Positions 10,882 to 21,800 are shown, counted from the stretch's first letter. The stretch is 64,000 nucleotides of DNA from Shewanella sp. CG12_big_fil_rev_8_21_14_0_65_47_15 (GCF_002783505.1 NZ_PFGL01000019.1:62001-126000); one strand, 5' to 3'. Program-made: numbers and translations. The notes: generated from the sequence alone by a model not told the origin.

Positions 10882-11709
10882 CTATAACATTGCATTTTGA
10901 AGCAGCCAGTCACGGGCTTTTTCTCGTCCCATTAACAAATCAAAGGTGGGCTTTAAATAGTTCCCAAGTTCTGCTTTTCGCCAAAAGAGATATTCAGGAA
11001 GGGGTTGTATGACACTCCCACCGAAGGTGCGCTGCATTAAACTCGAATATTCACCCAAGGTGCGGGGGTCTATTTGTGTTACTGTGGGGTAAAAATCGGC
11101 CAGAAAGTCACGATATTGGTTGTAATGTGCAACTTGCAATACCTGGTAGTCATTTAACATTTGCATCATCATAGGCACGCTCCAATGAGACATATATTGC
11201 GCATTTGTTAATGCCGCAAGGTTTCGCCTATGGTATTGCTGCCAGGCGAGATGATAACTGCCCTTTTCCCTCGCTATACGCCAAATTAAGTAGATGTCGG
11301 CTAAGCATTCATGCTGATAAGCAGTTAAGTTTTCAGGCAATAAACTGCCTTGCAGGGCTAGATTCTCAAGATGCCCTAGCTCGTGCCAGAGGGTCAGCTG
11401 GGCCTGTTCTTGCAAATCTAATTGATAGGTCACCCGATCGATATTGGCAAATTGAACCTTTAGTGTTTCTCGCTCATTAATCAGTATTAAACCGGATAAA
11501 TGACTATCGGCTACTGGCATAACCATAGCGCTGCGCAGGCCCATGTCATGCTTAAATTGTGCAGGAGTGCTCGGCAATTGGAGCCGTACAGATGCGGGGA
11601 GTGTTTTGAGGCATTCCTTTAATTCGGCTAAAGGACAGATTAAAGCCTGCTTATCGGCGATAGGCACCCAAGACAGGCTAGTCATCAAGGTCAGTGCAAT
11701 AAGGCTCAC
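10882..11709 (-). CDS. Putative exported zinc metalloprotease-like protein (HELGH motif)
   Basis: I do not recognise a named family. The 275-residue protein starts with a hydrophobic segment like a signal peptide (residues 1-20, ending near VPIADKQA). It carries [10 protein letters not shown] near residues 129-138, matching the HExxH zinc-binding motif, and [11 protein letters not shown] near 153-163. The second segment could supply the third ligand, as in gluzincin-like proteins with an ExxxD helix. The start is GTG, inside a GTGA overlap with the hldE stop, so translation is probably coupled to hldE. A periplasmic peptidase role is inference; the pairing with an LPS heptose gene may be only positional. 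Confidence 0.7.
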   Translation of the reverse strand: MSLIALTLMTSLSWVPIADKQALICPLAELKECLKTLPASVRLQLPSTPAQFKHDMGLRSAMVMPVADSHLSGLILINERETLKVQFANIDRVTYQLDLQEQAQLTLWHELGHLENLALQGSLLPENLTAYQHECLADIYLIWRIAREKGSYHLAWQQYHRRNLAALTNAQYMSHWSVPMMMQMLNDYQVLQVAHYNQYRDFLADFYPTVTQIDPRTLGEYSSLMQRTFGGSVIQPLPEYLFWRKAELGNYLKPTFDLLMGREKARDWLLQNAML

Positions 11710-13136
11710 TGATTCGCCATGATATTTTGAATAATCGCCGTGGTTGAAATACCGTCTTCAAAGCCCAGCACTTGTACTTGACCGCCAGCGGCCATCACTT
11801 CAGCACCGCCTGCGATATCCTCAAGCTTATAGTCGCCGCCTTTAACCAAGAGATCCGGCAACAGTCGAGCGATAATGCGCTGCGGCGTATCTTCACTAAA
11901 AGGCACCACCCAATCGACCGAGGCTAAACCAGCCAATACCGCCATGCGTCTGTCGACTTGATTGACAGGACGACCCTCACCCTTAAGGCGTTTAACCGAA
12001 GCATCATCGTTGACCGCCACAATCAAACGATCCCCCAAAGCTTTCGCCTGTTTAAGGTAGCTCACGTGGCCCGCATGCAAAATATCGAAGCAGCCATTGG
12101 TCATCACCACACGCTCACCACGCAATTTGGCTTGCTCTAATGCATAGGCGAGTTGATCTTCACTCACCACACCAAAACCGGATTCTCCATGGTGCAGTGC
12201 AAGGGCTTCAATCAGCTCAATGCGGCTCACGGTAGAAGTGCCGAGTTTACCGACCACCACGCCAGCGGCAGTGTTCGCAATTGCACAGGCTTGGGGTAAA
12301 TCGGCGCCCGCGGCTAATGAGGTCGCTAAGGCCGAAATCACAGTATCGCCGGCGCCTGTCACGTCATAGACTTCACGGGCAACGGTGGGAATATGCAATT
12401 CAGGCGCATTAGCGGTCACTAAGGTCATGCCCTTTTCGGAGCGGGTGACTAAGATGGCATCAAAATGATGTTGCTTGAGTAAGCCACGGGCTTTTTCCAG
12501 CAGATCCGCTTCTGAGGTCACAGTGCCCACAACCGCCTCAAACTCGCTCATGTTCGGGGTAATCAATGATGCGCCCTGATAACGGCCAAAGTCACTGCCC
12601 TTAGGATCGACTAGCACCATCACACCTTTTGAACGCGCTAAAGCAATGAAATCCCGCGGCTGATCGATAGCGCCCTTCGCATAGTCAGACAACACCACCA
12701 CATCGACGGAATCGAGTAAAGCCTCAGATTGCTTGAGTAAACGCACGCTGTCGGCCTTGTCGAAGGCTTCTTCGAAATCGAGGCGGATCAACTGCTGGTT
12801 ACGTGATAACACCCGCAACTTAGTGATGGTTGGCTTGTCTGCAATGGTTAACCATTGGGGTTCAACCCCTAAGGTTTGCACGCCGAGCGTTAAGGCATGG
12901 GCAGTATCGTCCTGGCCGACGAGCCCAGCGAGTTGGACTTGCCCGCCTAAGGTCGCGATATTGAGCGCCACGTTGGCCGCGCCGCCGGGTCTGTCTTCGA
13001 CTTGATTAATCTTCACCACAGGTACGGGGGCTTCGGGGGAGATACGTCCCGTTGGGCCAACCCAATAGCGGTCTAACATCACATCGCCGACGACTAACAC
13101 TCTGGCTTTTTCAAATGCTGGCAGAGAAACCTTCAT
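11706..13136 (-). CDS. hldE: Bifunctional heptose-7-phosphate kinase / heptose-1-phosphate adenylyltransferase
   Basis: This enzyme makes ADP-heptose for the LPS inner core. The N-terminal PfkB-like kinase domain shows [17 protein letters not shown] near residue 49 and the catalytic [14 protein letters not shown] near residue 263. The C-terminal nucleotidyltransferase domain shows [16 protein letters not shown], with the HxGH motif, near residue 349. At 476 residues it matches E. coli HldE (477). The ATG at 13136 has AAGAG four bases upstream; the frame runs on to 13190 without support. It overlaps the downstream HELGH gene by four bases and is divergent from the lipid A acyltransferase. Confidence 0.96.
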   Translation of the reverse strand: MKVSLPAFEKARVLVVGDVMLDRYWVGPTGRISPEAPVPVVKINQVEDRPGGAANVALNIATLGGQVQLAGLVGQDDTAHALTLGVQTLGVEPQWLTIADKPTITKLRVLSRNQQLIRLDFEEAFDKADSVRLLKQSEALLDSVDVVVLSDYAKGAIDQPRDFIALARSKGVMVLVDPKGSDFGRYQGASLITPNMSEFEAVVGTVTSEADLLEKARGLLKQHHFDAILVTRSEKGMTLVTANAPELHIPTVAREVYDVTGAGDTVISALATSLAAGADLPQACAIANTAAGVVVGKLGTSTVSRIELIEALALHHGESGFGVVSEDQLAYALEQAKLRGERVVMTNGCFDILHAGHVSYLKQAKALGDRLIVAVNDDASVKRLKGEGRPVNQVDRRMAVLAGLASVDWVVPFSEDTPQRIIARLLPDLLVKGGDYKLEDIAGGAEVMAAGGQVQVLGFEDGISTTAIIQNIMANQ

Positions 13137-13226
13137 AGTGCTCTTATCTTTTGCAGAAATTAAACCGTGATTGTACCTAATTTTCGGCAAAAATTGAGTT
13201 AGAATAAGCAGTAATTTTCAAAAGTA

Positions 13227-14165
13227 GTGAGTATTTTCGTGGTCGAGAAAGCCGAGTTTTCATCTTCGTTATACCATCCTAAACATTGGCCCATGTGGTT
13301 TGGCGTATTATTAATGCGTTTAACCCAACTCTTGCCCCTGTCTTGGCAGATGAAATTAGGTAAGTGGATAGGCCGTTTAGTCATGACGGTTGCGGGGAGT
13401 CGCACCCATACCGCGCGCCGCAATTTAACGCTATGCTTCCCTGACATGCCAGAGAGTGAGCGAGAACAACTGCTTACCCGTAACTTTGAAGAAACGGGCA
13501 AAGCCATTTTCGATACCATCAATGCATGGTGGTGGTCCGATGCCAAAGTGCAGCAGCATATGCAGATCACAGGCCAAGAACAGGTGCAAGACACACTCGA
13601 TGCTGGCCACGGAGTCATCCTCTTTGCCGTGCATTGCTTACCGCTGGAAATGGGCGCACGTATCTTCGGCCAATTCCAACCCGGCGTGGGGGTTTATCGC
13701 CCACACAATAATCCTGTGATGGAATATCTGCAGGTGAAGGGGCGTTTACGTTCTAACAAAGGTTTAGTCTCTAAGCGGGATCTGCGCCAAATGGTGCGCT
13801 GCCTGCGTAATCCCGATGTAATTTGGTACACGGCCGATCAAGACTTTGGCCGCTCTAGCGCGGTATTTATCCCCTTTTATGCTATGCCAGATGCGGCAAC
13901 GATTACGGGGGCCACCACATTAGCCAAACTCGGTAAAGCTAAGGTCTTGCCCTTCTTTGTGGAACGTACTGAAGGTGATGAGGGTTATCAAATCGAAATT
14001 ATGCCACCGCTGGAGAACTTTCCCGGCGAAGATGAATTAGCCGATGCGATTCGCGGTAACCAGATTATCGAATCCATCATAGATAAAAACCGCGCCCAAT
14101 ATATGTGGTTACATCGCCGTTTTAAGACTCGTCCAGACCCAACGGACAAATCTTTATATCAATAA
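13227..14165 (+). CDS. lpxL: Lipid A late acyltransferase (LpxL/LpxP type)
   Basis: This inner membrane enzyme adds a secondary acyl chain to Kdo2-lipid IVA. It has 312 residues with an N-terminal hydrophobic segment and the catalytic HCLPLE (HX4E) near residue 136, followed by MGARIFGQF as in LpxL and LpxP. VYRPHNNPVMEYLQ, WYTADQDFG and the C-terminal YMWLHRRFKTRP are also characteristic. The frame opens with a GTG at 13227, and a second in-frame GTG is at 13239; neither has a strong ribosome-binding site, so the start is uncertain. It is divergent from hldE. Choice between laurate and palmitoleate specificity is not possible from sequence reading. Confidence 0.88.
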   Translation: MSIFVVEKAEFSSSLYHPKHWPMWFGVLLMRLTQLLPLSWQMKLGKWIGRLVMTVAGSRTHTARRNLTLCFPDMPESEREQLLTRNFEETGKAIFDTINAWWWSDAKVQQHMQITGQEQVQDTLDAGHGVILFAVHCLPLEMGARIFGQFQPGVGVYRPHNNPVMEYLQVKGRLRSNKGLVSKRDLRQMVRCLRNPDVIWYTADQDFGRSSAVFIPFYAMPDAATITGATTLAKLGKAKVLPFFVERTEGDEGYQIEIMPPLENFPGEDELADAIRGNQIIESIIDKNRAQYMWLHRRFKTRPDPTDKSLYQ

Positions 14166-14185
14166 GCTCAATTAGCTGTGAATAC

Positions 14186-14218
14186 AAAAATGCCAGCAAA
14201 TAAGCTGGCATTTTTTAT
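14186..14218. terminator. Bidirectional terminator between the acyltransferase and nhaP2
   Basis: AAAAATGCCAGC and GCTGGCATTTTT pair around AAATAA, with an A-run on one side and a T-run on the other. It serves the two convergent genes. Confidence 0.9.
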
Positions 14219-14242
14219 AATGACTTGCGATTAGCAAGCTAA

Positions 14243-15973
14243 TCAGAGCGAATTCTCGGTCGGCAAACGAATACCCACGTTAGTGACTTTGCCTTCGTAC
14301 AACCCAGCCACGACCCAATGTAGCGACTGCCATTGGAACTGATCGCCCAGCACAGGATTGCTGCCAAGCTCAGCGACCACTAGATCGGCGACCGTCATAT
14401 CGTCGGCGAGATTATCTAAGCTCAAGCCATAAATGGGCGCGAGATCCGCAAGCTTAACGTCGGTTTCAATAAAGAAATCACCAAAGAAGCGTTGTACTTC
14501 TTTAGTTTCAGGCGCTTGGCTAAAGAGAGTGCTCAGGGCCTCAAGACTTCTCTCCTGCCCAAGCACGCAGAGAATATCCCCCGCCTCTAATCTGGTACTC
14601 CCCGAGGGATGCAATAAAGTGTCATTCCTAAATACCGCCGCAATCCGTGTTCCATCTGGCATAGCTAAGCGTTTTAGCGGCTCACCAATACACCACTTAT
14701 TCTCACTTAAACGATAGACAAACACTTCCCATTCGCTGCTTGGGTAAATTTCAACCCCCGAACGCGAAACGGGCAACGGCTTTGGGGGCAATTCCACCTT
14801 AGCTAAACGCGCCGCAGTGGTCAAAGACGCACCTTGAACCAGTAACGAGACTAATACGACGAAGAAGGCCAAGTTGAAGTACAACTGAGCACCCGGTAAG
14901 CCCGCCATCATTGGAAATACCGCCAAGATGATAGGTACAGCGCCGCGTAATCCTACCCACGAAATAAACCAGCGGTCGCGACTGCTGAAGCTCTTAAAGG
15001 GCAATAGACTGATCCACACTGCGACAGGACGGGCGAATAGAATCATGCCGAATGCCAGTGCAAAACCTGGGATCAGGATATCGATTAAATCGGAAGGGGT
15101 AAGTAATAACCCTAATACCAGGAACATACCGATTTGGCTAACCCAAGTCATGCCATCCAGTACATTTAAAATCGCATGGCGGCCACGGGTCGGCTTATTG
15201 CCGAGGAAAAGCCCAACTAAGTAAATCGATAAAATGCCACTCCCACCCAGTTTGTTAGAAGCCGCATAAATAATCAGACCACCGCTTAGGACTAAAATCG
15301 AGTACAGACCGTCGGCTAATTTGCTCAAATTAACCAACTTCCACAGCATCCAGCCGCCGCCTAAACCTAAACAAATCCCCAGACCAAATTGCTTAATAAA
15401 GCTGATAAACATAAAGCTGAAGGACAGCTCAGTGTCCACATTGGCGAGAATCGCAATCAGCGTCACGGTTAAAAACACCGCCATAGGGTCGTTACTACCG
15501 GATTCGATTTCTAAGGTTGCCCCAACACGCTCGTTAAGACTGCGCCCTTTCAGTAAGGAGAATACCGCAGCGGCATCGGTCGAGCCCACAATCGCGCCCA
15601 CCAGCAAACCTTGCAACCAATGCAAGTCAAACAGCCAAGCGGCCATCATGCCAGTGATACTCGTGGTAATGGCAACACCAAAGGTTGCCAACGATAATGC
15701 AGGCCACAGCGCCACCCTAAAACTGGCGACGCGTGTGCGCATACCGCCATCGAGTAAGATGATAGCTAACGCTAAGTTACTGACTAAATAAGCGGTGGAA
15801 TAATCATCAAACAATATTCCGCCAGGGCCATCTTCACCGGCAAGAATGCCTACGGCGAGAAAAATCAATAAAATAGGGATGCCGAGGCGGGAAGACATGG
15901 GGCTGAGTAAAACACTCACTGCTGTAAGTAAGGCACCGATCAGAAAAAAACTATTGATGGAATCTGCATCCAC
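14243..15973 (-). CDS. nhaP2: K+/H+ antiporter, NhaP2/CvrA type
   Basis: This is a CPA1-family cation/proton antiporter of the inner membrane. About 12 membrane segments occupy residues 1-400, with LLDGGMRT near residue 75, [12 protein letters not shown] near 130 and ESGSNDPMA near 157 as ion-path motifs. A cytoplasmic tail follows with a TrkA-C/RCK-C-like region (about 410-480) and a final domain like that of CorC/HlyC transporters (about 490-576). The 576-residue length and domain order match NhaP2. The start is a GTG: AAGGAGG lies five bases upstream, whereas the nearby ATG at 15977 is out of frame. Confidence 0.93.
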   Translation of the reverse strand: MDADSINSFFLIGALLTAVSVLLSPMSSRLGIPILLIFLAVGILAGEDGPGGILFDDYSTAYLVSNLALAIILLDGGMRTRVASFRVALWPALSLATFGVAITTSITGMMAAWLFDLHWLQGLLVGAIVGSTDAAAVFSLLKGRSLNERVGATLEIESGSNDPMAVFLTVTLIAILANVDTELSFSFMFISFIKQFGLGICLGLGGGWMLWKLVNLSKLADGLYSILVLSGGLIIYAASNKLGGSGILSIYLVGLFLGNKPTRGRHAILNVLDGMTWVSQIGMFLVLGLLLTPSDLIDILIPGFALAFGMILFARPVAVWISLLPFKSFSSRDRWFISWVGLRGAVPIILAVFPMMAGLPGAQLYFNLAFFVVLVSLLVQGASLTTAARLAKVELPPKPLPVSRSGVEIYPSSEWEVFVYRLSENKWCIGEPLKRLAMPDGTRIAAVFRNDTLLHPSGSTRLEAGDILCVLGQERSLEALSTLFSQAPETKEVQRFFGDFFIETDVKLADLAPIYGLSLDNLADDMTVADLVVAELGSNPVLGDQFQWQSLHWVVAGLYEGKVTNVGIRLPTENSL

Positions 15974-16488
15974 ACATGCCTCCTTAAATACCGCTTGTTT
16001 AGCTATCCGATAGACAAATCACCGAGGTTAAAAATGACTCAACTGACAATTTTTGTGGTTTTATATTAGCACATAAAACACAAAATATTAGAACGTTAAA
16101 TATTAAATTTCAATTAGCTACGGTCAAACGCCCTCAATAGTAACCTTTAATTAACTTTCACATAAAAAACCATAAAAACTTAAAAATCCACAAACAATAA
16201 AAATTAAACAATTATTTATGTAAAAACAATAAATATCATAATGTTAAAAAAACACACCCAACACAAACTTTATAATTTAAACTGGAATTATTGCAATAAC
16301 CTTATAGAAATACACTATATCACTACAAACCAGCCTTAAAACCAATTAAGTCTAGCAGTATCTTAAAAATGCTAGAGGGTGTTGTCATTCGGAGATTAAG
16401 TTTTGTTGCAAAAATAACCATTAAACGTCACCTCCCCTAGGTAACCAGACTACGGTTATTGTTTTATCGACATCTGTTCACTACCCAT

Positions 16489-16501
16489 TGTCATAAAAAC
16501 A
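16489..16501 (+). promoter_or_regulatory. NorR-like box 1
   Basis: TGTCATAAAAACA matches GT-N7-AC, the half-site spacing of NorR enhancers, and has the fuller form TGTCA-N5-ACA shared with two other sites here. It lies about 110 bases upstream of the sigma-54 promoter of norZ. Confidence 0.6.
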
Positions 16502-16506
16502 ATCAG

Positions 16507-16519
16507 TGTCATTGCGACA
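16507..16519 (+). promoter_or_regulatory. NorR-like box 2
   Basis: TGTCATTGCGACA has the same TGTCA-N5-ACA form, with its centre 18 bases from box 1. It lies within the wider inverted repeat GTGTC-ATTGC-GACAC. A tandem enhancer pair at this distance suits activation of a sigma-54 promoter. Confidence 0.65.
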
Positions 16520-16595
16520 CCAAAAAATAGTATCAAAAAGACAATGCAAATAGACGCCAAATAAAAATATTCCTTTATTTTCAACAACAAAAAAA

Positions 16596-16613
16596 TTGGC
16601 ACATTTTGCGCAA
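16596..16613 (+). promoter_or_regulatory. Sigma-54 (RpoN) promoter of norZ
   Basis: TTGGCAC at 16596-16602 matches the -24 element exactly. The GC at 16610-16611 is ten bases from GG at 16598-16599, as required for the -12 element, which is imperfect (TGCGCA). Transcription would start near 16623, about 35 bases before the gene. Confidence 0.65.
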
Positions 16614-16657
16614 TAGCCAACAAAAGGTATCAAAATGACGTTGCATTAAGGGGACTT

Positions 16658-18943
16658 ATGAGCAAACAAAAACTCACCGCCATCGCACTACTATTAGTGT
16701 TGATTGCTTCATTTACTGTACTACTGAGCGTAGGCAGTGAAATTTATCGGGAAAAACCACCCATACCCACCGCTTTTATCGATGTGAATGGCCAAGTTGT
16801 TTTTAGCGAAAATGATATAGAACAGGGCCAATTAGTATGGCGTTCAATGGGCGGCCATCAACTCGGTTCGATTTGGGGACATGGCTCCTATGTTGCCCCC
16901 GATTGGACAGCAGACTGGTTACACAGGGAAGCCGAGGCTTGGCTCGATCTGCGCGCCGAGCAGCAATACCAGATGCCATTCGCCCAATTAAACTCCCAAG
17001 AAAAAGCAGGCCTTGAGCAAGCATTGAGGGATGATTTACGCCATAACAGCGTCGAACAACAGGCCGATGGCACTAGCCTGATTAAACTGTCCTCCACGCG
17101 GGTAGAAACGATCAACAGGGTTACTCAACATTATTTATCCTTGTTTGGTGATGACCCTAAACTCAGTTCACTGCGCGAACAATACGCCATGAAAGAGGGC
17201 ACAGTGCCCGATCTCGCCCGCCGTGAGCAACTTAATGCTTTCCTCTTTTGGGGTGCTTGGGCTGCAATCACTGAACGCCCTGATGCACCCTATACTTACA
17301 CCAATAACTGGCCCTTCGATCCTCAACTGGGCAACACTCCCACCTCGGATAATATTGTCTGGTCGATACTCAGTATCGTGACCCTGATAGCGGGTATTGG
17401 CGGATTGCTCTGGCACCATGCCAGCGGTAAGCATGAAAGTCTGCCTAAGCCATCGGAACAAGATCCGCTGTTTTTTACTAAACCTACCGCCTCACAAAAG
17501 GCTGTCGGGAAATACTTCATCACGGCGATAGGTCTCTTTTTACTGCAAATTTTACTCGGGGGCATTACCGCTCACTACGCGGTGGAAGGCCAAGAGTTTT
17601 ACGGTTTCCCTCTTGCTGAGATACTTCCTTACTCAGTAACTCGTACCTGGCACACCCAATTAGCGGTATTTTGGATCGCCACGGCTTGGTTAGGCACGGG
17701 TCTATATATTGCCCCCGCATTATCGGGCTATGAGCCTAAATACCAACGTCTAGGCGTTAATGTACTTTGGGTAGCCTTAGTGGTCGTTGTGCTAGGTTCA
17801 ATGGCGGGGGAATGGATTGGGGTGCAGCAGTATTTTGACCTCGATATGAACTTCCTCTTTGGTCATCAAGGGTATGAATACATAGACCTAGGCCGAGTAT
17901 GGCAAATACTGCTCCTCGTGGGATTACTGATCTGGCTCGCTTTAGTCACGGCCGCCATTAAACCCGCCCTCAAGGTGCAAGGCGAAATGCGCCCCGTTAT
18001 CTGGGTTCTGTATGCTTCCTGTGTCGCCATTGGTTTGTTCTATGGTGCAGGCCTCTTTATGGGCAAACATTCCAATTTAGCCATCGCCGAATACTGGCGT
18101 TGGTGGGTAGTGCACCTGTGGGTTGAGGGCTTCTTCGAAACCTTTGCCACCGCAGTGATTGCGCTGATGTTAGTTCGCTTAGGCTTGATCCGTGGCCGCA
18201 GTGCCAACGGTGCGGTGTTGTTTACAACGGTGATCTTCTTAACGGGTGGCTTAATTGGCACCTTACATCACCTCTATTTTACCGGCACCCCTACCTCGGT
18301 TATCGCCTGGGGCGCAATTTTCTCGGCCTTAGAAGTCGTGCCTTTAGCCATCATAGGTTTTGAGGCGATGGAAACCTACCGCTTGCGTAAAGCCAGTCCA
18401 TGGATGCAAAGATACCACTGGGCCATTATGTTCTTTGTAGCCACCGCATTTTGGAACTTAGTCGGTGCTGGCATGCTGGGCTTTTTAATCAACCCACCGA
18501 TTTCGCTCTATTACATTCAAGGGTTAAATACCACTGCCACCCACGGTCATGCAGCCTTTATGGGAGTATATGGCATGCTAGGCATGGGGCTAATGCTCTT
18601 CTGCCTGCGCGGTCTCACGGGCAATATGCAGTGGAATAATAAAATGCTTAAAGGAGCCTTCTGGAGCCTCAATATTGGACTGGCTGCCATGGTGTTTATG
18701 TCATTGTTACCCGTTGGTATTACACAATTTTTTGCCGTAATCGACCATGGTTATTGGTACGCTCGTTCGCCCGAGGTTATTCATAGCCCACTGGTTGAAC
18801 GACTGGTATGGATGCGTATGTTTGGGGATGTGATCTTCAGTGTTGGAGGCCTATTGATGGGAGCCTTCTTGCTCGATTTGATCAGAAGAGCCTTGAATAA
18901 ATCCCCCAAACTACAGGAGGAAGTATTACAACCCAATAACTAA
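16658..18943 (+). CDS. norZ: Quinol-dependent nitric oxide reductase (qNOR)
   Basis: This single-subunit enzyme of the heme-copper oxidase superfamily reduces NO to N2O with electrons from quinol at the inner membrane. It is 761 residues. The N-terminal membrane helix and periplasmic domain resemble the NorC part but have no CxxCH heme c motif, which marks the quinol type. About 14 membrane segments follow. Candidate heme/non-heme iron ligands are in WHTQLAVFW near residue 330, HLWVEGFFE near 487, HHLYFTGTP near 537 and GHAAFMGVYG near 630. AAGGGG precedes the ATG. It is flanked by a sigma-54 promoter and the norR gene, so it probably serves NO detoxification. Some annotations call it norB. 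Confidence 0.95.
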   Translation: MSKQKLTAIALLLVLIASFTVLLSVGSEIYREKPPIPTAFIDVNGQVVFSENDIEQGQLVWRSMGGHQLGSIWGHGSYVAPDWTADWLHREAEAWLDLRAEQQYQMPFAQLNSQEKAGLEQALRDDLRHNSVEQQADGTSLIKLSSTRVETINRVTQHYLSLFGDDPKLSSLREQYAMKEGTVPDLARREQLNAFLFWGAWAAITERPDAPYTYTNNWPFDPQLGNTPTSDNIVWSILSIVTLIAGIGGLLWHHASGKHESLPKPSEQDPLFFTKPTASQKAVGKYFITAIGLFLLQILLGGITAHYAVEGQEFYGFPLAEILPYSVTRTWHTQLAVFWIATAWLGTGLYIAPALSGYEPKYQRLGVNVLWVALVVVVLGSMAGEWIGVQQYFDLDMNFLFGHQGYEYIDLGRVWQILLLVGLLIWLALVTAAIKPALKVQGEMRPVIWVLYASCVAIGLFYGAGLFMGKHSNLAIAEYWRWWVVHLWVEGFFETFATAVIALMLVRLGLIRGRSANGAVLFTTVIFLTGGLIGTLHHLYFTGTPTSVIAWGAIFSALEVVPLAIIGFEAMETYRLRKASPWMQRYHWAIMFFVATAFWNLVGAGMLGFLINPPISLYYIQGLNTTATHGHAAFMGVYGMLGMGLMLFCLRGLTGNMQWNNKMLKGAFWSLNIGLAAMVFMSLLPVGITQFFAVIDHGYWYARSPEVIHSPLVERLVWMRMFGDVIFSVGGLLMGAFLLDLIRRALNKSPKLQEEVLQPNN

Positions 18944-18974
18944 ATACGCTCGACTAAAACCATTCTAGCCACTT

Positions 18975-19000
18975 CCAAGGTGTCGTCACTGACACCTTGG
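18975..19000 (+). terminator. Hairpin after norZ
   Basis: CCAAGGTGTC and GACACCTTGG form a perfect 10-bp stem around GTCACT, about 30 bases after the norZ stop. The T-run is weak (ATATTT), so efficiency is uncertain. Confidence 0.6.
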
Positions 19001-19087
19001 ATATTTAGGGCCAAGAGCCATGGATAATCGGCCAGTGTTGCCCATGCCTGTACACCTTTTTACCGTTAGTATTGTCTAAACTACATG

Positions 19088-19100
19088 TGTCAATATAACA
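19088..19100 (+). promoter_or_regulatory. NorR-like box upstream of norR
   Basis: TGTCAATATAACA repeats the TGTCA-N5-ACA form of the two boxes at norZ. It is 45 bases before the norR start, where bound protein could repress its own promoter. Confidence 0.5.
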
Positions 19101-19145
19101 ATCAATGGTATAAATCGGGGTAACTTAGTCATTGCTGGAGTTTTT

Positions 19146-20702
19146 ATGACCCTTAGCCAAACCGATCTCACCCGTATCGCCCTCGATATCACCTCTGGTT
19201 TAGCCCATAGGGATCGCTTTTCGCGTTTACTCAACACAGTGAGGCAAAATCTACACTGTGATGCCGCGGCCCTACTCACCTTCCACGGTCAATATTTTAC
19301 GCCACTAGCCATCGATGGTCTAAATGATGATGTGCTCGGCAGACGTTTTATCCTCAATGAACATCCAAGGCTTGAGGCGATTGCAAGGGCGGGGGATATA
19401 GTGCGTTTCCCTGCCGACAGTGAGCTTGCCGATCCCTACGATGGTTTGATCCCCAATCAAACTGGGGCGTTAAAAGTCCATGCCTGCATCGGACTGCCGT
19501 TATTTGCCGATGAACGTCTTATCGGTGCAGTGACTATCGATGCCCTTAATCCCCTGCAGTTCGATCAATTCAGCAATGCCGAACTGCGTAGCTTAAGTGC
19601 CATCGCCGCCGCATCCTTAAGTAATGCTCTGCTCGTTGAAAAACTTGAACGCATGGCACTCAACAGCCATTCAACCAATGCGCAGGAGAATAGCCCTAAC
19701 CTGAGCCAGGATGCCGAAATCATCGGCCACTCGCCCTTAATGCAAAGCTTAGATCGAGAAATTGAAGTCGTTGCCCATAGCGATCTTAACGTGTTGATCC
19801 TAGGCGAGACAGGCACAGGCAAAGAGTTAGTCGCACAGGCAATACATCAAAAATCGGCGAGATCAAACAAAGCGTTGGTCTATCTAAATTGCGCGGCACT
19901 CCCCGAATCGGTTGCCGAGAGCGAACTCTTTGGCCATATCAAAGGCGCTTTTACGGGGGCAATCAGCCATCGTAGTGGCAAGTTTGAAATGGCCGACAAG
20001 GGGACACTCTTCCTAGACGAGATTGGCGAACTGCCCCTCACGCTACAGGCCAAATTGCTGCGGGTATTGCAGTATGGGGACCTACAAAAAGTGGGCGATG
20101 ACCGCAGCCTTAAAGTCGATGTACGCATCATTGCCGCAACCAATAAAGTGCTTAAGACAGAAGTGCTCGCCGGCCGCTTTAGGGCGGATCTCTACCATAG
20201 GTTAAGCGTGTTTCCCCTACTGGTACCGCCACTGCGAGAACGGGAACAGGATATCACCCTATTGAGCGGTTTCTTTGCCGAACGCTACAGACAAAAACTC
20301 GGGATGAAACAACTTAACTTCAGCCCCAGCAGTTTAATGTTACTTAATCAATATACTTGGCCAGGCAATGTGCGTGAGTTAGAACACGCTATCCATAGGG
20401 CAACTGTCCTCGCCCGCGTATCCGCAGAGGACGGCTGTTGCACCATAGAGCCACAACATTTTGATTTGCCGCTTAAACTCAGCCCCTTAGCAATGGGCCA
20501 AGCGGCGATTTATTCCGCGGGCGATGGCGCAGGCACCCAGCGGGAGTTTGTCAACCTAACCCTAGCAACTGACACATTTCAGAGTGACTACATCAAACAG
20601 GTATTTAGGGCACAAAATGGCAATTGGGCCGCCACGGCCAGAACCCTAGGGCTCGACCCTGGTAATCTTCATCGCCTAGCGAAACGCTTAAAGCTAAAAT
20701 AA
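19146..20702 (+). CDS. norR: NO-responsive sigma-54 activator NorR
   Basis: This is the transcriptional activator that senses nitric oxide through an iron centre in its GAF domain and drives sigma-54 promoters. It is 518 residues; E. coli NorR has 504. The GAF domain (about 20-175) contains [18 protein letters not shown]-like sequence and [10 protein letters not shown] with the conserved His and Cys. The AAA+ domain has Walker A GETGTGKE near residue 220, GAFTGA near 266, which contacts sigma-54, and Walker [12 protein letters not shown]. The C-terminal helix-turn-helix ends [16 protein letters not shown] precedes the ATG. Its likely target is the adjacent norZ; the usual E. coli partner norVW is not in the window. 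Confidence 0.96.
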   Translation: MTLSQTDLTRIALDITSGLAHRDRFSRLLNTVRQNLHCDAAALLTFHGQYFTPLAIDGLNDDVLGRRFILNEHPRLEAIARAGDIVRFPADSELADPYDGLIPNQTGALKVHACIGLPLFADERLIGAVTIDALNPLQFDQFSNAELRSLSAIAAASLSNALLVEKLERMALNSHSTNAQENSPNLSQDAEIIGHSPLMQSLDREIEVVAHSDLNVLILGETGTGKELVAQAIHQKSARSNKALVYLNCAALPESVAESELFGHIKGAFTGAISHRSGKFEMADKGTLFLDEIGELPLTLQAKLLRVLQYGDLQKVGDDRSLKVDVRIIAATNKVLKTEVLAGRFRADLYHRLSVFPLLVPPLREREQDITLLSGFFAERYRQKLGMKQLNFSPSSLMLLNQYTWPGNVRELEHAIHRATVLARVSAEDGCCTIEPQHFDLPLKLSPLAMGQAAIYSAGDGAGTQREFVNLTLATDTFQSDYIKQVFRAQNGNWAATARTLGLDPGNLHRLAKRLKLK

Positions 20703-20873
20703 GGTATAAATACGCTTTATGGACCATATTTCAGTTGAAATAATGTTCAAAATAAGGAAGGATGCGAGCTTCGCGCGCCAGTGCATTTTGTCTGTCAAAT
20801 TGCCACTCTATTTTCGGTAGAGAAAGCTGCGCTAAACACGCTTTTTCATTAACAGGAATCGTAGTATCCGCTT

Positions 20874-21788
20874 ATGAGTATGCTTCGCACCACAGCTTTA
20901 TTACTGACTTTGGCTTTCCCAAGTCTTTCCGCTTTAGCAACGGAATATCCCCTACCGTCTCCAAAGAGTCGGTTAGTTGGCGAAAACCTGTATTACACAG
21001 TACCAGAGGGCAAACATACCCTCGAAGATATTGCCGCCCAATTCCAACTCGGCCTGAGTAACTTGCTAGAAGCAAACCCTGGTGTCGATCCTTTTCTGCC
21101 AACACCCGGTAGCAAGCTATTAATTCCTCAGCAGTTAATACTGCCCAATGCACCTCGCGAAGGCATAGTGATTAACGTCGCAGAAATGCGCTTATACTAC
21201 TATCCTAAGGGCAAGAAAACCGTTGAAGTCCTACCCATTGGCATAGGCCAAATCGGTAAAGACACACCCGAAAATTGGGTAACCAGCGTACAGCGTAAAC
21301 GCGCTAATCCAACTTGGACACCCACACCACGCATCCGCAAAGAATACGCCGCTAAGGGCGAGATCCTACCTGCGGTATGGCCAGCGGGCCCAGATAACCC
21401 AATGGGATTATATGCGTTGTATATTGGCAACTTATATGCGATCCACGGGACTAACGCGAGTTTCGGCATAGGCTTACGCGTCAGTCAAGGGTGCGTGCGT
21501 TTACGCCACGATGATATCGAACATTTGTTCAAGAATGTCCCTGTGGGAACCCGTGTACAATTTGTGAACCAACCGATTAAAGCCACCGAAGAGCCTGACG
21601 GTAAGCGCTACTTAGCCGTACATCAGCCGCTGTCGCGCACTGTGGCTGAATTTGAATCTAATGAGCCAGTCTCAATATCCTTACCCAAGGATGTCGCTAA
21701 ATTTATCGCTAAGGCCGATACCGACTCTTCGGTGATCAAGAAGCTGCTTGACGAGCGCACTGGCGTACCAACGGTTATCAATCAGTAA
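20874..21788 (+). CDS. L,D-transpeptidase (ErfK/YbiS/YcfS family)
   Basis: This periplasmic enzyme of the YkuD family joins peptidoglycan stems or anchors Braun lipoprotein. It is 304 residues. A signal peptide (residues 1-22, ending SALATE) is followed by a LysM-like region (about 40-83: [23 protein letters not shown]...). The catalytic YkuD domain (about 95-235) contains IHGTN and SQGCVRL, the active His and Cys signature. Two ATGs lie close together (20874 and 20880); the Shine-Dalgarno is distant, so the exact start is uncertain. It stands alone, with a strong terminator after it. Confidence 0.93.
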   Translation: MSMLRTTALLLTLAFPSLSALATEYPLPSPKSRLVGENLYYTVPEGKHTLEDIAAQFQLGLSNLLEANPGVDPFLPTPGSKLLIPQQLILPNAPREGIVINVAEMRLYYYPKGKKTVEVLPIGIGQIGKDTPENWVTSVQRKRANPTWTPTPRIRKEYAAKGEILPAVWPAGPDNPMGLYALYIGNLYAIHGTNASFGIGLRVSQGCVRLRHDDIEHLFKNVPVGTRVQFVNQPIKATEEPDGKRYLAVHQPLSRTVAEFESNEPVSISLPKDVAKFIAKADTDSSVIKKLLDERTGVPTVINQ

Positions 21789-21800
21789 TATGACGCAGAT

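Larger units (their letters stand above)
15974..16657. other. AT-rich control region upstream of norZ
   Basis: This 684-base region between divergent genes is strongly AT-rich and has no gene. Its right end holds two NorR-like boxes and a sigma-54-type promoter (listed separately). The left end carries the nhaP2 ribosome-binding site. I see nothing interpretable in the roughly 400 bases between. Confidence 0.5.

Noticed and set aside
16476-16484. A possible third NorR box (GT-N5-AC) upstream of norZ
   Set aside because: The spacing is five rather than seven bases and it lacks the TGTCA half found in the other three sites.
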